64,000 nucleotides of DNA from positions 49,114,581-49,178,580 of the forward strand of contig OX442314.1 of NCBI GenBank assembly GCA_949358305.1, read 5' to 3'. Below, one piece after another: positions 11,442 to 22,066 of this stretch. The position numbers and the translations under genes were made by a program. Source of the stretch: Strigamia acuminata. Taxonomy: Eukaryota > Arthropoda > Chilopoda > Geophilomorpha > Linotaeniidae. The notes beneath the pieces are model-generated. The model made no database searches. It was not told where the DNA came from and was given only the letters and a program-made list of their open reading frames with translations. The first letter of the stretch is position 1. Each line of letters starts with the position of its first letter.

Positions 11442-12068
11442 TCATTTCCCGAACCCAACTCTATTATTACCTCCGCTTTTGTCTTTAAATGCGTGTGAGT
11501 CATGTTCGTCGAAAAACACTCGAGTGATCACGATATCTCCCGTAGACAAAGTCTGACAACTTGCATCCGACATTAGCTTCTTGGACTCCTCGCTCAAGGA
11601 GCCCATAGAAGACACCGATACATTTTCACTGGTGCCGTCGGTGCCTTTGCCGCCGGGAGAGATGCCGGCGTCCCGATGGCAGTTGCAGCGACAACACATC
11701 CCCAAGTTGGTCACCCCGAGTAGCGTTTCGATGCACCCGTTCGCAAAGTATTCGTCTACGTATTGCCAGTTGCCGAAGTTGGCGGGCGACATCACTTGGC
11801 TCGAGCGGTGAAAGGGCGAATCCGGAGACGCTTTGCCGCCGCTTTCTTCGATCGAGTCCACGTCGTCCTCCTCTTCCTCGTATTCGTCGTTCAACTCTTC
11901 ATTGTCGGCACCGTTTTCCGGAGATGTCTCAGAGTCTCCTCCCGATCGAACACTGCCGCCTTCTTCCGAGTTTTTGCTGCCTTGTAAGCGCTCTAATTTT
12001 AATTCGCGCCACTTTATACGAGCCTTCCAACTTTTCCCGCTCCTCATCCGAGAGTTAGTTCCAAGTAT
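11442..12068 (-). pseudogene. egl: egl terminal-exon copy 2, frameshifted
   Basis: As copy 1, with the same two 4-bp insertions and the same three silent differences from the functional exon. Confidence 0.88.
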
Positions 12069-12201
12069 CTAAATATGCAAACATCAAGTTTACTTGGGCT
12101 ATTGGCTGATATCACGAACCAAGGATAACATTTTGCCACGGATGGCAAAACATAATACATAGCCGCACTGTATTCTGGGATGACAACAGGTAACAAACAT
12201 G

Positions 12202-12763
12202 TCAAAATTTGTCACCAAAATTTGGCAAAATTTGCGAAAAATCTGTCAAATACCGTACTGCCTCGATTAAACGCCGGGACTCGATTAAACGCCGGGGCTC
12301 AGCTGCGTGCAGCAGGTCGAAAAAATTAATAAACGCCCCGGCGTTTATTCGAGGCAGTACGGTATTTGACAAAATTTTAGAAAAATTTGTCAAATTTGTC
12401 AAATTTGGGAAAAATTGAGAAAATTTGGAGGCAAAAATCAAAATTTGACAAAAAGTTGTGGAAAAAAAATGGAAATTTTGGGGAAAAAGGCAAAATGTGA
12501 GGTAAAATTGTAGAAAGAAATAAGGCAAAATTTGGGAGGGAAAGGGCAAAATTTGACAAAAATTTGGAGAAAAAAGGCAAATTTGGAGGAAAAAGGGCAA
12601 AATTTGGGGAAAAAAAGGCAATATTTGACAAAGATTTTTTGGAGAAGTTTGACAAAAAAAATTGTAGAAAATTGACAGTTTTTTCCAAATTTTGAAATTT
12701 TTGTCAATTTTCTGTCAATTTTCTACAATTTTTTTTGTCAAACTTCTCCAAAAAATCTTTGTC
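12202..12763. repeat. inter-unit linker 2
   Basis: Copy of linker 1, offset 5005 bp, with MITE at 12253-12362 and hairpin loop at 12678-12712. Confidence 0.9.
12253..12362. mobile_element. 110-bp palindromic MITE, TA target site (linker 2)
   Basis: Same element as at 7248-7357, carried along by the tandem duplication. Confidence 0.75.
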
Positions 12764-15720
12764 AAATATTGCCCTTTTCCCTCCAAATTTGCCTTTTTTC
12801 TCCAAATTTTTCTGTCATAATTGTGCTTTTTTTCCTTTTAAATTTGGTCATTTTTTCCCAAATTTTGTAATTTTTGTCAAATGTTTGTCAGTTTTTTCCA
12901 AATTTTGAAATTTTTGTCAATTTTCTGACAAACATTTGATAAAAATTACAAAATTTGGGAAAAAATGACCAAATTTAAAAGGAAAAAAGCAAAATTTGAC
13001 AGAAAAGTGTGGAAAAAAAGGCAAATTTTGGGCAAAAATGCAAAATTTGAGGTAAAATTGTAGAAATATATGAGAAGAAAATAATTAGTAGAAGTTTGAC
13101 AAAAAAAGTGACAAAAATTTGACAAAAATTTCAAAATTTGGGAAAAATTTCAAAATTTGGGAAAAAAAATGACCAAATTTGAAGGAAAAAAGCAAAATTT
13201 GACGAAAAAGTGTGGAAAAAAAGGCAAATTTTGGACAAAAAGGCAAAATTTGAGGTAAAATTGTCAAAAGAATGAGGCAAAATTTGGGGAAAAAAGGCAA
13301 AATTTAAATCTCATTTTCTTTCTTTTTTCACTCACCATCACCATCACAGAAGAAAACATAGGAAAAATTCAAATTTAAATTCAAATTTATTATCACTTGA
13401 TAAATTTGCAAAATGCGCTAAATATAATCGTTACTTCAAACGACATCAAACGTCATCAAACAACACACCGAGTGTGATCGCGCCCAACAATCGCAATAAA
13501 ATGGCTGCCTCGCTCCTCGGTCCTCACCCAACCGATTCACCTCATCAAATGGCATAATCCTGTCCCTGCACAACATCTTTATATAGACTACACTATATAT
13601 ACTAGCAAGTAAGATACACAAAGACCTATACCTACATGTATAATAATATACTGTTTTGTACCTATCTTAAAAAAAACTAGGCTTAACTTTTACATGCAAT
13701 CCAATGGTAATTGTGGAACAAGTAGAGAATATGACGTTTTCACATTCACTCCATCATCCCAGATCTGAACCTGACTCAGCTTCAGCTGTATTGCTCTATT
13801 TACTCGCTAGAGTGCGTCATTGTACTATATTTTATACATCCAGTCTCCATAGAGAAACTAAAACCAATGCTGTTGCTGGCAATGTTGGATGCGAAGCAAT
13901 TCTGGAGCAACTTATCATCGCTTTTTCAATGGGAGAAAGGATTAATTTTCTTTTATTATTTTAAGCAATGTTTCGACCTGTTTCGACCTGTGGATTAAGT
14001 GACCAACAGAACGTAACGGACGCGATCGATCGATCGATCGATCGATCGAGTACTGCCAAATGGCCCGACGTACCCGGCCAACTAATCGCACTGAGCAGCA
14101 CGAAACTGCTCAACAAGTAGCGGACCGAATTAATGCTCTCAACACATTGCAATAAGTGACCTAAACGACCTAAATTTAACGAAAACGTCGATCGCCATTT
14201 TGATACATGAGGCAGCACATAATAATCCGTCGTATTTATCCGAATTTGATGGTGTTAATAAGACGTTTAGTTGTTTTTATTTTTGCTTAGTGGATAGTTA
14301 AAACCCACAAAAACATACAGCTGGTTTGTTTTCCGCGTTTGGTTAGCACGTTTTGCTATTCATTCACATTGAAAGTATTTTTTCACTCACCCTAACTCGG
14401 ACTAGTTTTAAGGTCAGTTTTTCATTTAAATTTCGGATACATCAACATTTTAGGTAAGCTATACTAACTTGTAATTTTACTTCAATGACAGTATATATCC
14501 ATTATATTTGTTATTTTTGTATTTTTGTATTTTTCTAACTTTATTGCAATATTGTGCTGAGAATACTGTAAGACTGACTGCATTAAAACCTGAGACACTT
14601 AATGATGATTATAAAAACAGTTATTTGGTGGCAAAATAATGCACAAATATTTCTACAACAAAAAAAATTATCTATAATTTGTTCCTGTTAATCCATCCAG
14701 ATGAACATTTACCTACAAAGCAATTTAAAAAGCAAAATAAAACTTAATGTTAATTCTTAACCTTACTTCATGAATAAATGCATAATAGGCTCTGTAAAGA
14801 TTCGGGAAAAATACATTTAAAAAAATCCATTTATTTCTTTATTTATTTATATACGCCTACATTTTCTTTTCTTTTGGCTATACGAATAAATCAAGGAAGA
14901 CCCTTCTGGCAGTAGCAAACCAAACAATACATTATACAACCAAAACGAAATTAAATAAAGAAAAAATAAATAATTCGGCGTAGCTGCAGCTATCAGCAAA
15001 TCACTTGCGAACCTGTAGAAGAAACTTGTATACAAAACCAATTAATAAAATAAAATAAAAAAAATAAGAAATAAGAATTACTAACAATAATATGAATACA
15101 GTACAATTATTATGACTAGCAGTATGCATCTAGAATATCAAACTTCCCTCAAAATATATCATCACTGAGAATATTTTTATTTTTCTTTTTTAAAATGAGT
15201 TCCAAGCAAAGTCAAAGTATGAGAAAGTCCAGGACCTGCTTGGCTGCCATTTTTGCTAGCGCGCATACTGGACGGTTGGTAACACTAATCTTATTCTAAA
15301 CTTTGAATATGTATGTGGTTTCTGAGCAAAATTTTTTTCATCAAATTTAATGGCACCAATTAGTGTTTCAGGTCAACCTTTTTTTTTTAGAACTGTCTTT
15401 TCCTGTCTTTGAGAGATTGGTTAGTCATTTAGTTAATAATAGGCAGATCAAAACCTTTCTTTTTGTTTATTTTTAAATATTTGTTGGTGTTTGCTTAGTA
15501 GTGATCCAATATCTTATGAATGGATAAAAAAGTCAGATTTTTAAATTTTTTGAATTTCTTCGAATTTAGTAGTGTTTCGACAAGTTTTTGACAAATTTAA
15601 AAAATGTTGAATTTTTTGGTAAATTCCAATATATTTTTATGAATACTGTATGTCGTTTGAAAAATGTTGATAAAATGAAAGAATTTAATTTCAAATAGAG
15701 ATCATAAATGGTATCAAAAT

Positions 15721-16006
15721 TATGGTTGTTCAGGAGTGCGATATATCGCACAGCGATTTTTTATTTCCAAAAACTGCAACACGATTAACCGCAAACCGCA
15801 AAAAACCGCAGAAAACTGCAAAACTGAACAAACCGAAAATCTGCAAATTTCATTTCATTTTATTTAAAAAAAAAATTTCTTTTTTTCTTTTTTCATTTTG
15901 GATTTTTTAGGGTTTATTTTCTTAAATTTTGAGTTTTTGCACGTGCATTGCAGCTTTATATGGAAACCGCACCGCACTTGCCAAAAAAAATAACCGCACA
16001 ACCCTA
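15721..16006. mobile_element. hAT-type MITE (copy 3)
   Basis: Copy of the 5711-5996 element in the third unit, with the same 8-bp flanking repeat. Confidence 0.8.
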
Positions 16007-16127
16007 ATCAAAATCTCTTAGCTGGAGCTTCTGTCCCCACCACTAACATACCAGTTATTCACTATTGGAACATTTACTAAAAAAAATGTTATATTTATAT
16101 ATTATATATATTTATATATATATATTA

Positions 16128-16158
<31 letters not shown>

Positions 16159-16446
16159 ATTTTATACACACGGTTTAAAAAAAACTTGGTTGACCTCCCA
16201 CACCCCTACCATACGTATTTTCAGTTAGAATAAATCTGCAATCATTATAAAAGTTAATATAATTTCACTGGATGCAAAAAACCATCAAAAAAAATAATAT
16301 TTTTTTCAATACAAATATCATTGCATAGTTAATACAATTAGAAATAGTCTTCGCCGGTATAAACTTCTCTGTAATAAAAAAAATTGCTTTACAAAATAAA
16401 AGTTAGCGTCCCGTTCCAATTTAAAAAAAAAAAAAAAAACTCAAGA

Positions 16447-17073
16447 TCATTTCCCGAACCCAACTCTATTATTACCTCCGCTTTTGTCTTTAAATGCGTG
16501 TGAGTCATGTTCGTCGAAAAACACTCGAGTGATCACGATATCTCCCGTAGACAAAGTCTGACAACTTGCATCCGACATTAGCTTCTTGGACTCCTCGCTC
16601 AAGGAGCCCATAGAAGACACCGATACATTTTCACTGGTGCCGTCGGTGCCTTTGCCGCCGGGAGAGATGCCGGCGTCCCGATGGCAGTTGCAGCGACAAC
16701 ACATCCCCAAGTTGGTCACCCCGAGTAGCGTTTCGATGCACCCGTTCGCAAAGTATTCGTCTACGTATTGCCAGTTGCCGAAGTTGGCGGGCGACATCAC
16801 TTGGCTCGAGCGGTGAAAGGGCGAATCCGGAGACGCTTTGCCGCCGCTTTCTTCGATCGAGTCCACGTCGTCCTCCTCTTCCTCGTATTCGTCGTTCAAC
16901 TCTTCATTGTCGGCACCGTTTTCCGGAGATGTCTCAGAGTCTCCTCCCGATCGAACACTGCCGCCTTCTTCCGAGTTTTTGCTGCCTTGTAAGCGCTCTA
17001 ATTTTAATTCGCGCCACTTTATACGAGCCTTCCAACTTTTCCCGCTCCTCATCCGAGAGTTAGTTCCAAGTAT
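16447..17073 (-). pseudogene. egl: egl terminal-exon copy 3, frameshifted
   Basis: As copy 1. It is the copy nearest to the functional exon, about 4.4 kb downstream of the egl stop codon, so the most likely to be reached by read-through transcription. Confidence 0.88.
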
Positions 17074-17206
17074 CTAAATATGCAAACATCAAGTTTACTT
17101 GGGCTATTGGCTGATATCACGAACCAAGGATAACATTTTGCCACGGATGGCAAAACATAATACATAGCCGCACTGTATTCTGGGATGACAACAGGTAACA
17201 AACATG

Positions 17207-17768
17207 TCAAAATTTGTCACCAAAATTTGGCAAAATTTGCGAAAAATCTGTCAAATACCGTACTGCCTCGATTAAACGCCGGGACTCGATTAAACGCCGG
17301 GGCTCAGCTGCGTGCAGCAGGTCGAAAAAATTAATAAACGCCCCGGCGTTTATTCGAGGCAGTACGGTATTTGACAAAATTTTAGAAAAATTTGTCAAAT
17401 TTGTCAAATTTGGGAAAAATTGAGAAAATTTGGAGGCAAAAATCAAAATTTGACAAAAAGTTGTGGAAAAAAAATGGAAATTTTGGGGAAAAAGGCAAAA
17501 TGTGAGGTAAAATTGTAGAAAGAAATAAGGCAAAATTTGGGAGGGAAAGGGCAAAATTTGACAAAAATTTGGAGAAAAAAGGCAAATTTGGAGGAAAAAG
17601 GGCAAAATTTGGGGAAAAAAAGGCAATATTTGACAAAGATTTTTTGGAGAAGTTTGACAAAAAAAATTGTAGAAAATTGACAGTTTTTTCCAAATTTTGA
17701 AATTTTTGTCAATTTTCTGTCAATTTTCTACAATTTTTTTTGTCAAACTTCTCCAAAAAATCTTTGTC
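17207..17768. repeat. inter-unit linker 3
   Basis: Copy of linker 1, offset 10010 bp, with MITE at 17258-17367 and hairpin loop at 17683-17717. Confidence 0.9.
17258..17367. mobile_element. 110-bp palindromic MITE, TA target site (linker 3)
   Basis: Same element as at 7248-7357, carried along by the tandem duplication. Confidence 0.75.
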
Positions 17769-20725
17769 AAATATTGCCCTTTTCCCTCCAAATTTGCCTT
17801 TTTTCTCCAAATTTTTCTGTCATAATTGTGCTTTTTTTCCTTTTAAATTTGGTCATTTTTTCCCAAATTTTGTAATTTTTGTCAAATGTTTGTCAGTTTT
17901 TTCCAAATTTTGAAATTTTTGTCAATTTTCTGACAAACATTTGATAAAAATTACAAAATTTGGGAAAAAATGACCAAATTTAAAAGGAAAAAAGCAAAAT
18001 TTGACAGAAAAGTGTGGAAAAAAAGGCAAATTTTGGGCAAAAATGCAAAATTTGAGGTAAAATTGTAGAAATATATGAGAAGAAAATAATTAGTAGAAGT
18101 TTGACAAAAAAAGTGACAAAAATTTGACAAAAATTTCAAAATTTGGGAAAAATTTCAAAATTTGGGAAAAAAAATGACCAAATTTGAAGGAAAAAAGCAA
18201 AATTTGACGAAAAAGTGTGGAAAAAAAGGCAAATTTTGGACAAAAAGGCAAAATTTGAGGTAAAATTGTCAAAAGAATGAGGCAAAATTTGGGGAAAAAA
18301 GGCAAAATTTAAATCTCATTTTCTTTCTTTTTTCACTCACCATCACCATCACAGAAGAAAACATAGGAAAAATTCAAATTTAAATTCAAATTTATTATCA
18401 CTTGATAAATTTGCAAAATGCGCTAAATATAATCGTTACTTCAAACGACATCAAACGTCATCAAACAACACACCGAGTGTGATCGCGCCCAACAATCGCA
18501 ATAAAATGGCTGCCTCGCTCCTCGGTCCTCACCCAACCGATTCACCTCATCAAATGGCATAATCCTGTCCCTGCACAACATCTTTATATAGACTACACTA
18601 TATATACTAGCAAGTAAGATACACAAAGACCTATACCTACATGTATAATAATATACTGTTTTGTACCTATCTTAAAAAAAACTAGGCTTAACTTTTACAT
18701 GCAATCCAATGGTAATTGTGGAACAAGTAGAGAATATGACGTTTTCACATTCACTCCATCATCCCAGATCTGAACCTGACTCAGCTTCAGCTGTATTGCT
18801 CTATTTACTCGCTAGAGTGCGTCATTGTACTATATTTTATACATCCAGTCTCCATAGAGAAACTAAAACCAATGCTGTTGCTGGCAATGTTGGATGCGAA
18901 GCAATTCTGGAGCAACTTATCATCGCTTTTTCAATGGGAGAAAGGATTAATTTTCTTTTATTATTTTAAGCAATGTTTCGACCTGTTTCGACCTGTGGAT
19001 TAAGTGACCAACAGAACGTAACGGACGCGATCGATCGATCGATCGATCGATCGAGTACTGCCAAATGGCCCGACGTACCCGGCCAACTAATCGCACTGAG
19101 CAGCACGAAACTGCTCAACAAGTAGCGGACCGAATTAATGCTCTCAACACATTGCAATAAGTGACCTAAACGACCTAAATTTAACGAAAACGTCGATCGC
19201 CATTTTGATACATGAGGCAGCACATAATAATCCGTCGTATTTATCCGAATTTGATGGTGTTAATAAGACGTTTAGTTGTTTTTATTTTTGCTTAGTGGAT
19301 AGTTAAAACCCACAAAAACATACAGCTGGTTTGTTTTCCGCGTTTGGTTAGCACGTTTTGCTATTCATTCACATTGAAAGTATTTTTTCACTCACCCTAA
19401 CTCGGACTAGTTTTAAGGTCAGTTTTTCATTTAAATTTCGGATACATCAACATTTTAGGTAAGCTATACTAACTTGTAATTTTACTTCAATGACAGTATA
19501 TATCCATTATATTTGTTATTTTTGTATTTTTGTATTTTTCTAACTTTATTGCAATATTGTGCTGAGAATACTGTAAGACTGACTGCATTAAAACCTGAGA
19601 CACTTAATGATGATTATAAAAACAGTTATTTGGTGGCAAAATAATGCACAAATATTTCTACAACAAAAAAAATTATCTATAATTTGTTCCTGTTAATCCA
19701 TCCAGATGAACATTTACCTACAAAGCAATTTAAAAAGCAAAATAAAACTTAATGTTAATTCTTAACCTTACTTCATGAATAAATGCATAATAGGCTCTGT
19801 AAAGATTCGGGAAAAATACATTTAAAAAAATCCATTTATTTCTTTATTTATTTATATACGCCTACATTTTCTTTTCTTTTGGCTATACGAATAAATCAAG
19901 GAAGACCCTTCTGGCAGTAGCAAACCAAACAATACATTATACAACCAAAACGAAATTAAATAAAGAAAAAATAAATAATTCGGCGTAGCTGCAGCTATCA
20001 GCAAATCACTTGCGAACCTGTAGAAGAAACTTGTATACAAAACCAATTAATAAAATAAAATAAAAAAAATAAGAAATAAGAATTACTAACAATAATATGA
20101 ATACAGTACAATTATTATGACTAGCAGTATGCATCTAGAATATCAAACTTCCCTCAAAATATATCATCACTGAGAATATTTTTATTTTTCTTTTTTAAAA
20201 TGAGTTCCAAGCAAAGTCAAAGTATGAGAAAGTCCAGGACCTGCTTGGCTGCCATTTTTGCTAGCGCGCATACTGGACGGTTGGTAACACTAATCTTATT
20301 CTAAACTTTGAATATGTATGTGGTTTCTGAGCAAAATTTTTTTCATCAAATTTAATGGCACCAATTAGTGTTTCAGGTCAACCTTTTTTTTTTAGAACTG
20401 TCTTTTCCTGTCTTTGAGAGATTGGTTAGTCATTTAGTTAATAATAGGCAGATCAAAACCTTTCTTTTTGTTTATTTTTAAATATTTGTTGGTGTTTGCT
20501 TAGTAGTGATCCAATATCTTATGAATGGATAAAAAAGTCAGATTTTTAAATTTTTTGAATTTCTTCGAATTTAGTAGTGTTTCGACAAGTTTTTGACAAA
20601 TTTAAAAAATGTTGAATTTTTTGGTAAATTCCAATATATTTTTATGAATACTGTATGTCGTTTGAAAAATGTTGATAAAATGAAAGAATTTAATTTCAAA
20701 TAGAGATCATAAATGGTATCAAAAT

Positions 20726-21011
20726 TATGGTTGTTCAGGAGTGCGATATATCGCACAGCGATTTTTTATTTCCAAAAACTGCAACACGATTAACCGCAAA
20801 CCGCAAAAAACCGCAGAAAACTGCAAAACTGAACAAACCGAAAATCTGCAAATTTCATTTCATTTTATTTAAAAAAAAAATTTCTTTTTTTCTTTTTTCA
20901 TTTTGGATTTTTTAGGGTTTATTTTCTTAAATTTTGAGTTTTTGCACGTGCATTGCAGCTTTATATGGAAACCGCACCGCACTTGCCAAAAAAAATAACC
21001 GCACAACCCTA
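20726..21011. mobile_element. hAT-type MITE (copy 4)
   Basis: Copy of the 5711-5996 element in the fourth unit, about 0.44 kb downstream of the egl stop codon, so possibly inside the egl 3' UTR. On the minus strand it contains AATAAA words that could act as poly(A) signals. Confidence 0.8.
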
Positions 21012-21447
21012 ATCAAAATCTCTTAGCTGGAGCTTCTGTCCCCACCACTAACATACCAGTTATTCACTATTGGAACATTTACTAAAAAAAATGTTATATT
21101 TATATATTATATATATTTATATATATATATTATATATATTATATATATATATATATATAATTTTATACACACGGTTTAAAAAAAACTTGGTTGACCTCCC
21201 ACACCCCTACCATACGTATTTTCAGTTAGAATAAATCTGCAATCATTATAAAAGTTAATATAATTTCACTGGATGCAAAAAACCATCAAAAAAAATAATA
21301 TTTTTTTCAATACAAATATCATTGCATAGTTAATACAATTAGAAATAGTCTTCGCCGGTATAAACTTCTCTGTAATAAAAAAAATTGCTTTACAAAATAA
21401 AAGTTAGCGTCCCGTTCCAATTTAAAAAAAAAAAAAAAAACTCAAGA

Positions 21448-22066
21448 TCATTTCCCGAACCCAACTCTATTATTACCTCCGCTTTTGTCTTTAAATGCGT
21501 GTGAGTCATGTTCGTCGAAAAACACTCGAGTGATCACGATATCTCCCGTAGACAAAGTCTGACAACTTGCATCCGACATTAGCTTCTTGGACTCCTCGCT
21601 CAAGGAGCCCATAGAAGACACCGATACATTTTCACTGGTGCCGTCGGTGCCTTTGCCGCCGGGAGAGATGCCGGCGTCCCGATGGCAGTTGCAGCGACAA
21701 CACATCCCCAAGTTGGTCACCCCGAGTAGCGTTTCGATGCACCCGTTCGCAAAGTATTCGTCTACGTATTGCCAGTTGCCGAAGTTGGCGGGCGACATCA
21801 CTTGGCTCGAGCGGTGAAAGGGCGAATCCGGAGACGCTTTGCCGCCGCTTTCTTCGATCGAGTCCACGTCGTCCTCCTCTTCCTCGTATTCGTCGTTCAA
21901 CTCTTCATTGTCGGCACCGTTTTCCGGAGATGTTTCCGAGTCTCCTCCCGATCGAACACTGCCGCCTTCTTCCGAGTTTTTGCTGCCCTGTAAGCGCTCT
22001 AATTTTCGCGCCACTTTATACGAGCCTTCCAACTTTTCCCGCTCCTCATCCGAGAGTTCCAAGTAT
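21448..22066 (-). CDS. egl: egl exon 5 (functional terminal exon, in array copy 4)
   Basis: Acceptor ATATTTAG at 22068-22067; first codon is completed with the last two bases of exon 4 to give R, then YLELSDEEREKLEGSYKV. Encodes the acidic tail (EYEEEEDDVD), a Cys-rich patch (CCRCNCHRD) and the light-chain-type CQT motif, then TGA at 21450-21448. It lacks the 4-bp insertions found in the other three copies. Confidence 0.92.

Larger units (their letters stand above)
7759..12201. repeat. array core, copy 2
   Basis: Same contents as copy 1, shifted by 5004-5005 bp: (GATC)n near 9018-9044, MITE at 10716-11001, (TA)n near 11084-11154, egl-exon copy at 11442-12068. One extra A at ~8665 relative to copy 1. 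Confidence 0.95.
12764..17206. repeat. array core, copy 3
   Basis: Same contents as copy 2, shifted by 5005 bp: (GATC)n near 14023-14049, MITE at 15721-16006, (TA)n near 16089-16159, egl-exon copy at 16447-17073. Confidence 0.95.
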